Assembly: GCA_965200005.1 (NCBI GenBank)
Contig: OZ241331.1
Location: forward strand, 248,001 to 312,000
DNA from: Aldehydirespirator sp965200005
GTDB taxonomy: Bacteria > Actinomycetota > Acidimicrobiia > Acidimicrobiales > Aldehydirespiratoraceae
DNA length: 64,000 nucleotides
Direction: 5' to 3'
Both the position numbers and the translations under genes were made by a program. Below are positions 8,200-21,111 of the stretch, piece by piece. Every line of letters begins with the position of its first letter. Positions within the stretch are counted from its first letter, which is position 1. The notes beneath the pieces were generated by a model. It was given only the letters and a program-made list of their open reading frames with translations. It was not told the DNA's origin and searched no databases.

Positions 8200-8229
8200 G
8201 GCGATACCTCTTCGTTGTTGGTGGGGGGA

Positions 8230-8257
8230 CGCGTCCGACTCATTCCCCGCGGACGCG
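8230..8257 (-). promoter_or_regulatory. Hairpin across the fusA stop codon
   Basis: An 8-bp perfect stem CGCGTCCG / CGGACGCG with a 12-nt loop overlaps the last codons and stop of fusA and ends about 30 nt before the tuf start. It could be an mRNA processing or stability element within the fusA-tuf message. There is no T tract, so a terminator is less likely. Confidence 0.4.
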
Positions 8258-10324
8258 GGCGACTATCTCTGACTGCACGCTTGCAGGAGTGGGCTGGTAC
8301 GAGTCGAAGTGCATCGTGTACGTCGCTCGCCCCTGCGTGCGTGATCGAAGATCGGTACTGTATCCGAACATCTCTGCTAGTGGCACCTGCGCACTCAAGA
8401 TCTGATTGCTGCCGCGGCGTTCGCTGCCTCGCACCTGAGCGCGGCGTGAGCTCAGGTCGCCGACAACGTCACCGACATAGTCATCGGGCGTCACGACCTC
8501 GACCGACATGACCGGCTCAAGCAGCACCGGTCGAGCGCGCGGCGCAGCCTCACGGAACCAGCCGTTGGCTGCAACCTTGAATGCCATCTCAGAAGAGTCC
8601 ACATCGTGCGTCTTGCCGTCGGTGAGCGTCACGGTGATGCCGACGGTTGGGAACCCGGCAAGCACGCCGTTGCTCATCGCATCTCGAATCCCGTCATCGA
8701 CCGGTTTGATGAACTCACGGGGGATAGCACCCGAACGGATGCGGCTTACGAACTCGTACTCGCTCTCGGAATTGGGTTCAAGGCTTGCAGTGATAACTGC
8801 GAACTGGCCCGAGCCGCCCGTCTGCTTTCTGTGAACAAAGGTGTGATTGAGTACCGGCCTCGAGAGCGTCTCGCGGTAGGCGACCTGTGGCTTGCCAACA
8901 TTTGCGCCCACCTTGAATTCACGCAGCATCCGATCGACAAGCACCTCGAGGTGCAACTCGCCCATGCCGGCGATGATCGTCTGGGCCGTTTCAGCATCGG
9001 TTCGAACCTGGAAGGTCGGATCTTCTTCCGATAAGGCGATTAGAGCTCGTGACATCTTGTCTTGATCTGCCTTGGACCTCGGTTCGACCGCTACGTCGAT
9101 TACCGGGTCGGGGAAGTCGAGACTCTCGAGCGCGACTGGAGCCGCTGGGCTACACAGCGTGTCACCGGTGCGGGAGTTCTTAAGCCCGATGACCGCAGCA
9201 ATGTCACCGGCGGACGCACGCTTGAGATCGACGCGCTCGTTGGCATGCATCTCGAGGATCCGCCCGATCCGCTCACGACGCCCGGTGCGGCTATTGAGCA
9301 CCTGTGAACCCTTGTCAAGCGAACCGCTGTAGACCCGCACGTAGGTGAGCTTGCCCACATGAGGATCGGTCATGATCTTGAAGACCAGAGCGCTCAGCGG
9401 CTCAGACTCCTGGGGCTTGCGAGTGACAATCGCACCCGAAGACGGGCTGGTGCCGGTGGTCGCCGGGATGTCAAGTGGCGAGGGCAGGTAATCGACCACG
9501 GCATCTAGGAGCGCCTGCACGCCTTTGTTCTTGAATGCCGAACCGTTCAGCACGGGGACAAGATCACCCGCAATCGTCGCCGCCCGCAATACTGCGATGA
9601 TCTGCTCCGCAGGGATCTCTTGTTCCTCAATGAACTTCTCGAGCAAGTCGTCGTCGAAGTCTGAGAGTGTGTCAAGCAACTCGTGGCGATACAGCTCTGC
9701 ATCGTCGGCTAGGTCGTCGGGGATGTCAATGTCACGCCACTTCGCGCCTAGGTCAGCACTCGACCAGACACGGGCACGCATCCGCACCAGGTCGACGATG
9801 CCGCGGTAGTCAGCCTCCTCACCTATAGGGAGTTGCACAACAACGGCATTGGTGGTGAGGCGCTCTCGAATGGTGTCGAGCACATGGTAGAAGTCGGCGC
9901 CGGTGCGGTCCATCTTGTTGACAAAACAGATCCGCGGCACTCCGTAACGATCCGCTTGACGCCAGACAGTTTCGGTTTGAGGCTCAACGCCAGCAACGCC
10001 ATCAAACACAGCTACAGCGCCATCAAGCACCCGCAGGGAACGCTCAACTTCCATGGTGAAGTCGACGTGACCAGGTGTATCAATGATGTTGATGCGGTGG
10101 TCGCTCCACAGGCAGTGAGTGGCGGCGGAGGTGATCGTTATGCCGCGCTCTTGCTCCTGCGCCATCCAATCCATGGTTGCGGCGCCGTCGTGAACCTCAC
10201 CGATCTTGTAGTTGCGGCCGGTGTAGTACAAGATGCGTTCGGTCGTCGTGGTCTTGCCCGCGTCGATGTGGGCCATGATGCCGATATTTCGAGTTCTCTC
10301 TAGCGGGTGACGCCTGGGAGACAT
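8240..10324 (-). CDS. fusA: Elongation factor G
   Basis: Translocation GTPase. The 694-residue product has AHIDAGKT, DTPGHVDF and NKMD in the G domain, and the domain IV region with GGSGQFAVI and GVLAGFPTVGITVTLTDG. Length is normal. ATG at 10324 has AAGGAAA seven bases upstream. The gene lies between rpsG (150-nt gap with two hairpins) and tuf (40 nt). Confidence 0.99.
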   Translation of the reverse strand: MSPRRHPLERTRNIGIMAHIDAGKTTTTERILYYTGRNYKIGEVHDGAATMDWMAQEQERGITITSAATHCLWSDHRINIIDTPGHVDFTMEVERSLRVLDGAVAVFDGVAGVEPQTETVWRQADRYGVPRICFVNKMDRTGADFYHVLDTIRERLTTNAVVVQLPIGEEADYRGIVDLVRMRARVWSSADLGAKWRDIDIPDDLADDAELYRHELLDTLSDFDDDLLEKFIEEQEIPAEQIIAVLRAATIAGDLVPVLNGSAFKNKGVQALLDAVVDYLPSPLDIPATTGTSPSSGAIVTRKPQESEPLSALVFKIMTDPHVGKLTYVRVYSGSLDKGSQVLNSRTGRRERIGRILEMHANERVDLKRASAGDIAAVIGLKNSRTGDTLCSPAAPVALESLDFPDPVIDVAVEPRSKADQDKMSRALIALSEEDPTFQVRTDAETAQTIIAGMGELHLEVLVDRMLREFKVGANVGKPQVAYRETLSRPVLNHTFVHRKQTGGSGQFAVITASLEPNSESEYEFVSRIRSGAIPREFIKPVDDGIRDAMSNGVLAGFPTVGITVTLTDGKTHDVDSSEMAFKVAANGWFREAAPRARPVLLEPVMSVEVVTPDDYVGDVVGDLSSRRAQVRGSERRGSNQILSAQVPLAEMFGYSTDLRSRTQGRATYTMHFDSYQPTPASVQSEIVARVRGE

Positions 10325-10413
10325 GCTGCGTTTCCTTAGGTCCTTATGAGTCGACGTGTCTGGGCGAACGGGCCGGGGTGGCGGTTGGCGGGACGAAGCG
10401 GGCGGGACACACC

Positions 10414-10465
10414 ACGACCGGGCCTCGAGGCCCGGTCGTAATCGGATTTGGGGCTCGCAGGCCCC
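10414..10465 (-). promoter_or_regulatory. Two hairpins in the rpsG-fusA spacer
   Basis: The first is a perfect 26-nt inverted repeat at 10414-10439: an 11-bp stem ACGACCGGGCC / GGCCCGGTCGT closed by TCGA. The second, nearer rpsG, is a small GGGGC/GCCCC stem at 10450-10465. Both sit in the 150-nt spacer downstream of rpsG. Possible roles are partial termination, RNA processing or control of the rpsG to fusA ratio; the lack of a following T tract argues against full termination. Confidence 0.5.
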
Positions 10466-10474
10466 GCTGGATGG

Positions 10475-10945
10475 CTACCAGCGGTAGTGAGCGAACGCCT
10501 TGTTGGACTCGGCCATCTTCTGAAGATCTTCGCGGCGCTTGATGGACGCACCGATGCCGTTGCCGGCGTCCATCAACTCTTTGGCGAGGCGCTCCGACAT
10601 CGTGCGTTCGCGGCGGTTACGGGAGTACGACACGATCCAGCGGATCGCAAGCGTTGTCGCCCGGCGGGGTCTGACCTCAACAGGCACCTGATATGTGGCA
10701 CCGCCAACGCGCCGACTGCGTACCTCAAGTTGGGGGCGCACGTTGTCTATCGCCCGCTGCAGTGTCGCTACCGGCTCAGACCCTGTCCTGGATTCGATGA
10801 TGCCAAGTGCGTCATACACGATGCGCTCGGCAAGCGATCGCTTGCCACGCTGCAGCACCTTGTTGATGACCTGGGTGACGAGCCGCGACCGGTAGATCGG
10901 ATCAGGCTGGAGTTCACGCCGTACAGAGGGACCTTTGCGTGCCAT
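10475..10945 (-). CDS. rpsG: 30S ribosomal protein uS7
   Basis: Primary 16S rRNA-binding protein of the small-subunit head. The 156-residue product includes RKGPSVRRELQPDPIYRS near the start and the RRVGGATYQVPVEVRP beta-ribbon. It begins 1 nt after the rpsL stop and ends with the usual ESNKAFAHYRW. Normal length and context. Confidence 0.98.
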   Translation of the reverse strand: MARKGPSVRRELQPDPIYRSRLVTQVINKVLQRGKRSLAERIVYDALGIIESRTGSEPVATLQRAIDNVRPQLEVRSRRVGGATYQVPVEVRPRRATTLAIRWIVSYSRNRRERTMSERLAKELMDAGNGIGASIKRREDLQKMAESNKAFAHYRW

Positions 10946-10946
10946 G

Positions 10947-11318
10947 TCAGTTCTCCCGCTTCACGCCGTAGCGGCTACGAGCCTTGCGACGCTCACGAAC
11001 ACCCGCAGTGTCGAGGGTTCCACGCACCACCTTGTACCGCACACCTGGAAGGTCACGCACCCTGCCACCTCGCACCAGCACGATCGAGTGCTCCTGCAGA
11101 TTGTGCCCCTCACCAGGGATGTAAGCGGTGATCTCTACGCCAGTGGTCAGGCGAACACGGGCCACCTTCCGCAGAGCCGAATTGGGCTTTTTGGGGGTGG
11201 CGGTGTACACACGGGTGCAGACACCGCGTCGCTGCGGTGCGCCCCGCAAGGCTGGCGTCGACTCCTTGCGACGTTTCGTTTGACGGCCCTTGCGGACCAG
11301 CTGCTGGATGGTTGGCAC
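10947..11318 (-). CDS. rpsL: 30S ribosomal protein uS12, carries Arg88
   Basis: Decoding-centre protein. The 123-residue product reads MPTIQQLVRKGR at the start and TPKKPNSALRKVARVRLTTG around Lys43. The second decoding loop is RGGRVRDLPGVRY, so residue 88 is Arg (codon CGT, 11057-11055) where most bacteria have Lys. Asp89, the usual methylthiolation site, is retained. The start is GTG at 11318. The Lys88Arg change is a known streptomycin-resistance substitution in Mycobacterium tuberculosis; here it is the native residue. Confidence 0.98.
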   Translation of the reverse strand: MPTIQQLVRKGRQTKRRKESTPALRGAPQRRGVCTRVYTATPKKPNSALRKVARVRLTTGVEITAYIPGEGHNLQEHSIVLVRGGRVRDLPGVRYKVVRGTLDTAGVRERRKARSRYGVKREN

Positions 11319-11452
11319 TGCAGAATGTCCTTGAAGTCAGTCGGTCAAGTCTCGTTTAGCGGATGGTTGGGCGATGGCCGGGGTCGGCATGTCTTGACGA
11401 CAGCTGACTCACAAGAGGCGGAGCGAGTGTACGGCTAGCCGTGCCCAACCCG

Positions 11453-15403
<3,951 letters not shown>

Positions 15404-15452
15404 GTTGGCTTCCCTGTGAGTATCCGATATGTCGCTTCGTGCGGGCTGCCGC

Positions 15453-18400
15453 TTAGCGGCGACCCGCCGCGGCGGCGCGTGCTAGATCGTCCTCGTCGCT
15501 GCCACGTTCGGGGCGCTGCAGGTCGATCCCGAGCGCCTCCACCGAGCGGAGGCTCTCCTCGTCAAGTTCTCGCATCTCGATGTGTTCACCCTTTGCGGAA
15601 AGGACCTCGACATTGATGCACAGTGACTGCATCTCTTTGATGAGCACCTTGAAGCTCTCCGGAATACCCGGATCCGGGACGTTCTGGCCCTTGACGATCG
15701 CCTCGTAAGTCTTGGCACGTCCCAAAACGTCGTCGGACTTAACAGTGAGGAGTTCCTGCAGGCAGAAGGCCGAGCCATAAGCCTCGAGCGCCCAAACCTC
15801 CATCTCGCCAAATCTTTGACCACCGAACTGAGCCTTGCCGCCTAGCGGCTGCTGGGTGATCATCGAATAGGGCCCGGTTGAGCGGGCGTGAATCTTGTCA
15901 TCGACGAGATGCGCCAGCTTGAGCATGTACACGTAGCCGGTCATGATCTCGTCGTCATAGGGCTCACCGGTACGCCCGTTGTAGAGAGTTTGCTTGCCGT
16001 TGGGGCGGATCAGGCGCTTGCGGTCACGGCTCTCGGGGTTGAGGTTCTTCAGAATCTCAACAATCGTCGGCTTGCCTTGAGCCAGGTCACGCTCATCCCA
16101 GGTGGCACCATCAAAAACCGGCGTGGCGATCAGAGTTGAAGCAGGCGTGACCGGCATGGTCTTTCGTTCGGTGCCCCGCAGTGGCTTCTCGCCCACCTTC
16201 TCCTTGCGGGTCTTCCAGCCATAGCGAGCGCAGTAACCGAGGTGGGCCTCGAGCACCTGGCCAACGTTCATGCGGGAAGGTACACCCAGGGGATTCAAGA
16301 CGATGTCGACGGGCGTGCCATCTGCTGTGAAGGGCATGTCCTCAGCGGGCAGGATCGTAGAGATCACGCCCTTGTTGCCATGACGGCCGGCGAGCTTGTC
16401 ACCCACGCTGATCTTGCGGTTTTGCGCCACATAGACGCGCACCAACTGGTTGACCCCCGGCGGCAGTTCACCAGCCTCGGGATCCTCACGGTTGAACTCT
16501 TTGACGTCGATGACCTTGCCGTTCTCGCCGTGAGGCACCTTCAGGGACGTGTCGCGCACCTCACGGGCCTTCTCGCCAAAGATGGCGCGCAACAGACGTT
16601 CTTCGGGGGTGAGTTCGGTCTCGCCCTTGGGCGTTACCTTGCCGACCAGAACATCACCGGGCCCGACCTCGGCCCCAACCCGGATAATTCCTCGGTGATC
16701 AAGATCAGCGAGCACATCATCTGGAAGATTCGGGATGTCTCTTGTGATCTCTTCGGCGCCAAGTTTGGTGTCTCGGGCATCGATCTCATGCTCATGAATG
16801 TGAATCGAGGTGAGCACGTCATCACGCACGAGGCGCTCGGAGAGGATTATGGCGTCCTCAAAGTTGTAGCCCTCCCAGGGCATGAAGGCCACAAGCAGGT
16901 TCTTGCCCAGAGCGAGTTCGCCATTGTCAGTTGAGGGGCCGTCCGCGAGAACCTGACCGTCATAAACCTGGTCACCACGACGCACTAGTGGCTTTTGGGT
17001 GATGCAGGTGTCCTGGTTGGAGCGTTCGAACTTGCGCAGAGCGACGTAGTTCGGGCCAAGAACGTGGTCGGGCCCCGGCTCGAGGTAATGCACCACGATG
17101 TGATTGGAGTCCACCTCGGTGACGACACCATGACCGGTCGCCATCACCATGTCGGCCGCATCCCGGGCAGCACGACCCTCCACACCAGTGCCAATAAAGG
17201 GCGCCTCGGGTCGCACGAGAGGCACGGCCTGGCGCTGCATGTTGGCGCCCATCAGGGCACGGTTGGCGTCATCGTGCTCGAGGAACGGGATCAGAGCGGT
17301 AGCGACAGACACAATCTGCTTGGGCGAGATGTCCATCAACTGCACTTCGGTTGGAGGCACGAAAGTGATCTCGGTGGTGGCTCCGAAGAAGACCTCCTGC
17401 TCAAGCTGCAGCCTCAAGTCCTGGAGCGAGGCAGCCTGAGGAGAGCGTCGAGCGAGGACACGCGGGTTTAAGAAGTTGCCTTCGGAGTCGATCGGCGCAT
17501 TGGCCTGCGCGATCACGTACTCCTCTTCTTCGTCGGCTGAGAGGTAGATGATCTCGGTGGTCGCGCGACCGTCTTCCACTACCCGGTAGGGCGACTCGAT
17601 GAAGCCAAACGAGTTGATCCTCGCATACGAAGCGAGGGCACCAATTAGGCCAATGTTGGGGCCTTCGGGTGTTTCGATGGGACACATACGCCCGTAATGG
17701 GAGAAGTGAACGTCACGTACCTCGAAGCCAGCGCGCTCACGGCTCAAACCGCCAGGCCCGAGAGCCGAGAGGCGACGCCGGTGGGTCAAACCCGACAGCG
17801 AGTTGACCTGATCCATGAACTGCGACAGCTGCGAGGTTCCAAAGAACTCTTTGATGGCAGCAACCACAGGCCGAATATTGATGAGCGTCTGGGGCGTGAT
17901 CGCTTCCACATCTTGGGTGGTCATCCGCTCACGAACCTGGCGCTCCATGCGGGAAAGGCCGATGCGCACCTGGTTCTGGATTAGCTCACCGACGCTGCGG
18001 ATCCGCCGGTTGGCGAAGTGATCCTGGTCATCCAGGCGATAGCCGGGTTCACCTTTCGCGAGATTGAGCAGGTAAGTCGCCGTAGCGAGCATCTCGCAGG
18101 GACTCAGCAGCTTCTGGTTGGGGTCGGGCCTATCAATCTCAAGCCCGAATGTCTCCTCGATGAAGTCGAACTCGGGCCCGAGCTTGCGGTTGAGCTTGTG
18201 TCGACCGACTCGTGACAGGTCGTATCGCCGGCCGCTGAAGAAAGCGTTCTCAAAATACGAACGGGCCGCTTCGGGAGTTGCTGGATCGCCCGGTCGCACC
18301 CGCTTGTAAATCTCAAGGAGGGAGTCTTCTCGGGTCGGAGCTAGGTGACCCTGCTTTTCCCACTGTTCTTCGAGGTAGTCAAAATGTTCCACGAATCGCT

Positions 18401-19061
18401 CGAGGAATCCCGGGTGGTTCTCCTCGTCATATCCCAGGGCTCGCAGCAATGTGAAGATTGGAAGACGACGCTTGCGAGCGACACGAACTCCCGCCGTGAT
18501 CTCCTTGCGAGGCTTTTGTTCGACGTCAAACTCGATCCACTCGCCTCGATACGGGTGGATGGTGCCGGTGACCAGCTGGTATTTCGCCAGGTTCCTGAGC
18601 CGGTAGCGCTCACCAGGTTGGAAGATCACACCAGGTGAACGCACCAGCTGAGACACGACCACACGCTCGGTGCCATTGACGATGAAGGTGCCCTTGTCGG
18701 TCATCATGGGGAAGTCACCCATGAAGACGATCTGCTCCTTGATCTCGCCTGTGTCGGAGTTAAGGAACCGTGCCCGCACAAAGATCGGTGCGGAGTAGGT
18801 CATGTCCTTCTCTTTGCACTCGTTCACCGTGAATTTCGGCGGCGGGTGCAGATCTTCGTCATCAGGGTCGAACTCGAGTTCCAGCTCAAGCCGCCCGCTG
18901 TAGTCAGAGATGGGCGACATAACCCTGTAGGTCTGCCTTAAACCCGTACTGAGCAGCCAATCAAAGCTCTCGCGCTGGATCGCGATCAGGTCGGGAAGTG
19001 GGAGGATCTCCTCAAGGCTGCCGAATGAGTAGCGTTCGCGTGAAGCGGCGCGTGCAGTCAC
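15453..19061 (-). CDS. rpoB: RNA polymerase subunit beta
   Basis: Forms the other half of the active-site cleft and the rifampicin pocket. 1202 residues, no intein. Start GTG at 19061 with GGGAG six bases upstream. The rifampicin cluster reads TSQLSQFMDQVNSLSGLTHR, so by E. coli numbering residue 518 is Val (Asn usually), 520 Ser (Pro usually) and 527 Arg. A little further on, DVHFSHYGR puts Phe at 564 (Pro usually). Gln513, Asp516, His526, Arg529 and Ser531 are unchanged. A separate promoter candidate lies upstream because a phosphatase gene separates it from rplL. Confidence 0.99.
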   Translation of the reverse strand: MTARAASRERYSFGSLEEILPLPDLIAIQRESFDWLLSTGLRQTYRVMSPISDYSGRLELELEFDPDDEDLHPPPKFTVNECKEKDMTYSAPIFVRARFLNSDTGEIKEQIVFMGDFPMMTDKGTFIVNGTERVVVSQLVRSPGVIFQPGERYRLRNLAKYQLVTGTIHPYRGEWIEFDVEQKPRKEITAGVRVARKRRLPIFTLLRALGYDEENHPGFLERFVEHFDYLEEQWEKQGHLAPTREDSLLEIYKRVRPGDPATPEAARSYFENAFFSGRRYDLSRVGRHKLNRKLGPEFDFIEETFGLEIDRPDPNQKLLSPCEMLATATYLLNLAKGEPGYRLDDQDHFANRRIRSVGELIQNQVRIGLSRMERQVRERMTTQDVEAITPQTLINIRPVVAAIKEFFGTSQLSQFMDQVNSLSGLTHRRRLSALGPGGLSRERAGFEVRDVHFSHYGRMCPIETPEGPNIGLIGALASYARINSFGFIESPYRVVEDGRATTEIIYLSADEEEEYVIAQANAPIDSEGNFLNPRVLARRSPQAASLQDLRLQLEQEVFFGATTEITFVPPTEVQLMDISPKQIVSVATALIPFLEHDDANRALMGANMQRQAVPLVRPEAPFIGTGVEGRAARDAADMVMATGHGVVTEVDSNHIVVHYLEPGPDHVLGPNYVALRKFERSNQDTCITQKPLVRRGDQVYDGQVLADGPSTDNGELALGKNLLVAFMPWEGYNFEDAIILSERLVRDDVLTSIHIHEHEIDARDTKLGAEEITRDIPNLPDDVLADLDHRGIIRVGAEVGPGDVLVGKVTPKGETELTPEERLLRAIFGEKAREVRDTSLKVPHGENGKVIDVKEFNREDPEAGELPPGVNQLVRVYVAQNRKISVGDKLAGRHGNKGVISTILPAEDMPFTADGTPVDIVLNPLGVPSRMNVGQVLEAHLGYCARYGWKTRKEKVGEKPLRGTERKTMPVTPASTLIATPVFDGATWDERDLAQGKPTIVEILKNLNPESRDRKRLIRPNGKQTLYNGRTGEPYDDEIMTGYVYMLKLAHLVDDKIHARSTGPYSMITQQPLGGKAQFGGQRFGEMEVWALEAYGSAFCLQELLTVKSDDVLGRAKTYEAIVKGQNVPDPGIPESFKVLIKEMQSLCINVEVLSAKGEHIEMRELDEESLRSVEALGIDLQRPERGSDEDDLARAAAAGRR

Positions 19062-19180
19062 GTATTACTCCCGAGGGCGTTAAGGTCCGGTTTCACGTGG
19101 TGGCGCGGGCGCGCGAAATGAGTCGGGAAATAGCCACGGGAACAGCCTCCCAGCGCGCACGGACGACCACGGTGGCGGGA

Positions 19181-19209
19181 AGGCTAACGCACCACCTTCG
19201 CCGTGACAA
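19181..19209 (-). promoter_or_regulatory. Candidate SigA-type promoter for rpoB-rpoC
   Basis: TTGTCA (19209-19204) and TAGCCT (19186-19181) on the minus strand are separated by exactly 17 nt. The -35 box matches 5 of 6 consensus bases and the -10 fits TANNNT. It lies about 120 nt before the rpoB GTG, inside the 229-nt gap after the phosphatase gene. Seen by eye; not tested. Confidence 0.45.
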
Positions 19210-19290
19210 CTTACAGTAGCGCGCCAATTGGAGCCGTGCCGCCTCGTTGCGGCAAGCGCCCCGATAGATAGCAGCGCTAGGCCTACCGCG

Positions 19291-20112
19291 TCAAGTACCC
19301 GCGAGGCGTGTGCGCGCGGCCGCCAGTTGAGCGGCGTCAACTCCTGCCGCGGTGAGGTATGTGGCGGCGTCGGTCCAGGTCTCGTGCAGCCACTCAAGAG
19401 TGGCTGCCATCACCTCGGCGCGAGGGGTCCACAGCGCAGAGAAATCTGCCGGATCAAGCCCGAGATCGCGGATCATGGGGCGCAGTGCACCCTCGGCGGT
19501 TTGGTCATGGGCTCGGCTAGTTCGCCGCTGCGCAGACAGGGCGTAGTCGGCGCAGATGTGGTCTGGATCGACCCCGGCAAGGTCAAGCAGCAACATCGCC
19601 GCCAATCCAGTGCGATCCTTGCCGGCGGTGCAATGCACGATGATGGGATGGCCCAGTGTGACCTGCTTGACGATCTGCGCAAAAGATGGGCCGAAACGCT
19701 CGAGCATGCGAACGTAGCCTCTCACCAAGTCGGCGGGTCTGTAGCGCCGTATTTCGCCCTCAACTATGCGGTCTCGGATCGTGCGATAGGGATCCTTGCG
19801 ATCGGTAGACATCGGGAGCCGCACATAGGTCGCTCCAGGAACCGACCGGTTCGGTGACCGCTCAGCCTCGCCGTCAGAGCGGAGATCAAAGATGTAGCGG
19901 ATCCCCGCTGCCTGCAGGCGTGAGACATCAGAGTCGGTCAAACTCGAGAGTCGATCGGAGCGGTAAACCACACCAAAGCGGGTAGTGCCACGGCCAGAGA
20001 TCGGCAGTCCACCGAGGTCACGAACATTGCCGGGACCCTCAAGTTCGACCTTCCGGGTGATACCCGGAGTGGCTACTCCCGAATCGCCTGGCTCCGGCCG
20101 CGTGATACGCAC
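19291..20112 (-). CDS. Tyrosine/serine phosphatase (Tyr_phosphatase3 type)
   Basis: Predicted cysteine-dependent phosphatase of the PtpB/SiwPTP group. The P-loop HCTAGKDRTG (Cys161, Arg167) is intact. The N-terminal NVRDLGGLP and FDLRSDGEAE segments are also typical of this family. 273 residues, no signal peptide or membrane segment, so cytoplasmic. It starts 35 nt after the rplL stop on the same strand and should share the rplJ-rplL transcript; rpoB follows after 229 nt. Substrates may be phosphoproteins or phosphoinositides; the sequence does not tell. Confidence 0.88.
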   Translation of the reverse strand: MRITRPEPGDSGVATPGITRKVELEGPGNVRDLGGLPISGRGTTRFGVVYRSDRLSSLTDSDVSRLQAAGIRYIFDLRSDGEAERSPNRSVPGATYVRLPMSTDRKDPYRTIRDRIVEGEIRRYRPADLVRGYVRMLERFGPSFAQIVKQVTLGHPIIVHCTAGKDRTGLAAMLLLDLAGVDPDHICADYALSAQRRTSRAHDQTAEGALRPMIRDLGLDPADFSALWTPRAEVMAATLEWLHETWTDAATYLTAAGVDAAQLAAARTRLAGT

Positions 20113-20147
20113 CGGGCTAAGCGATCCGGGGGCTAGAGCCGAGAAGA

Positions 20148-20522
20148 TTAGACGAGTTCCACCTCTGCGCCGACCGCTTCGAGGGCGGCTTTCGCCTTCT
20201 CCGCTTCGATCTTGGAAGCGCCTTCGAGGACGGCCCGAGGTGCGTTGTCAACAACAGCTTTGGCTTCCTTGAGCCCCAGTGATGTCAGGCTGCGCACCTC
20301 TTTGATTACCTGGATCTTGCGGTCGCCGATGCCCGTGAGCATCACGTTGAAGGAGTCCTTCTCCTCCTCTGGCTCAGCAGCTTCTGCGGCTGCTGCAACC
20401 GGGGCGACCATTGGCGCTGCTGCCGACACGCCGAAGCGCTCTTCAAATTCCTTGAGCAACTCACTCAACTCAAGGACTGTCATCTGTGCGATCGAGTCAA
20501 GGATCGCTGCCCGGGTAGCCAT
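20148..20522 (-). CDS. rplL: 50S ribosomal protein bL12
   Basis: Stalk protein that recruits translation GTPases. From ATG at 20522, with AGGAGG just upstream, the product is 124 residues: N-terminal dimerisation helices (MTVLELSELLKEFEERFG), an Ala/Glu-rich hinge and the C-terminal GIGDRKIQVIKEVRSLTSLG with the KAVVDNAPRAV helix. The open frame reaches 20672, but the extra part overlaps rplJ and is not bL12. It lies 28 nt after rplJ. Confidence 0.98.
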   Translation of the reverse strand: MATRAAILDSIAQMTVLELSELLKEFEERFGVSAAAPMVAPVAAAAEAAEPEEEKDSFNVMLTGIGDRKIQVIKEVRSLTSLGLKEAKAVVDNAPRAVLEGASKIEAEKAKAALEAVGAEVELV

Positions 20523-20550
20523 TGTCAGGCCTCCTGTCTTGCTGGGATGG

Positions 20551-21111
20551 CTAGTCGTTGTCGCCGGAATCGGCTTCGAGGGATTCGATGAGCGCACTGA
20601 GCCCGAATGCGAAGTTGCGCGGTAGCGCTTCAAGCAGGCCACAGAATTGCGACATCGGCGCCTGCAACGCACCAGCCACCTGCGCCAGCATCACCTCACG
20701 CGAAGGCAGGTCTGCGAGCGCAGCAAGCTGTTCGGCATCAAGCAACGTGCGCCCGAGGACGCCACCTTTGAGCACCAGAGCTTTGTTGGCTCTCGAGAAG
20801 TCCTTGAGTGCCTTAGCGACCGCGGCCGCGTCGCCGCTAGTGCCATCGGGTTGTTCTCCCACGAAAGCGATTGCCGTGGGACCGGTGAGCAGTCCGCCTA
20901 GATCGAGTCCCAAGCTTTCGGCGGCAAGACGCACCATCGTGTTCTTGTAGATCTTGTACTCGCCACCGACCGGGTCCAACGAGCGGCGCAGTGCCGCCAT
21001 GGAGCCGACATTCAAACCTCGGTACTCGGTAAGCAGAGCGGCGTCCGCTGAAGCGAGCCGCTCCTTTACCTCAGCCACGACGGCTGCCTTCTCGAGCCTG
21101 GATGCTGCCAT
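20551..21111 (-). CDS. rplJ: 50S ribosomal protein uL10
   Basis: Base of the ribosomal stalk, holding bL12 dimers on its C-terminal helix. The 186-residue product has VAEVKERLASADAALLTEYR and GGEYKIYKNTMVRLAAE near the N terminus and a C-terminal helix (PRNFAFGLSALIESLEA) for bL12 binding. The spacing to rplL is the usual short gap; upstream lies a leader of about 185 nt. Confidence 0.97.
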   Translation of the reverse strand: MAASRLEKAAVVAEVKERLASADAALLTEYRGLNVGSMAALRRSLDPVGGEYKIYKNTMVRLAAESLGLDLGGLLTGPTAIAFVGEQPDGTSGDAAAVAKALKDFSRANKALVLKGGVLGRTLLDAEQLAALADLPSREVMLAQVAGALQAPMSQFCGLLEALPRNFAFGLSALIESLEADSGDND

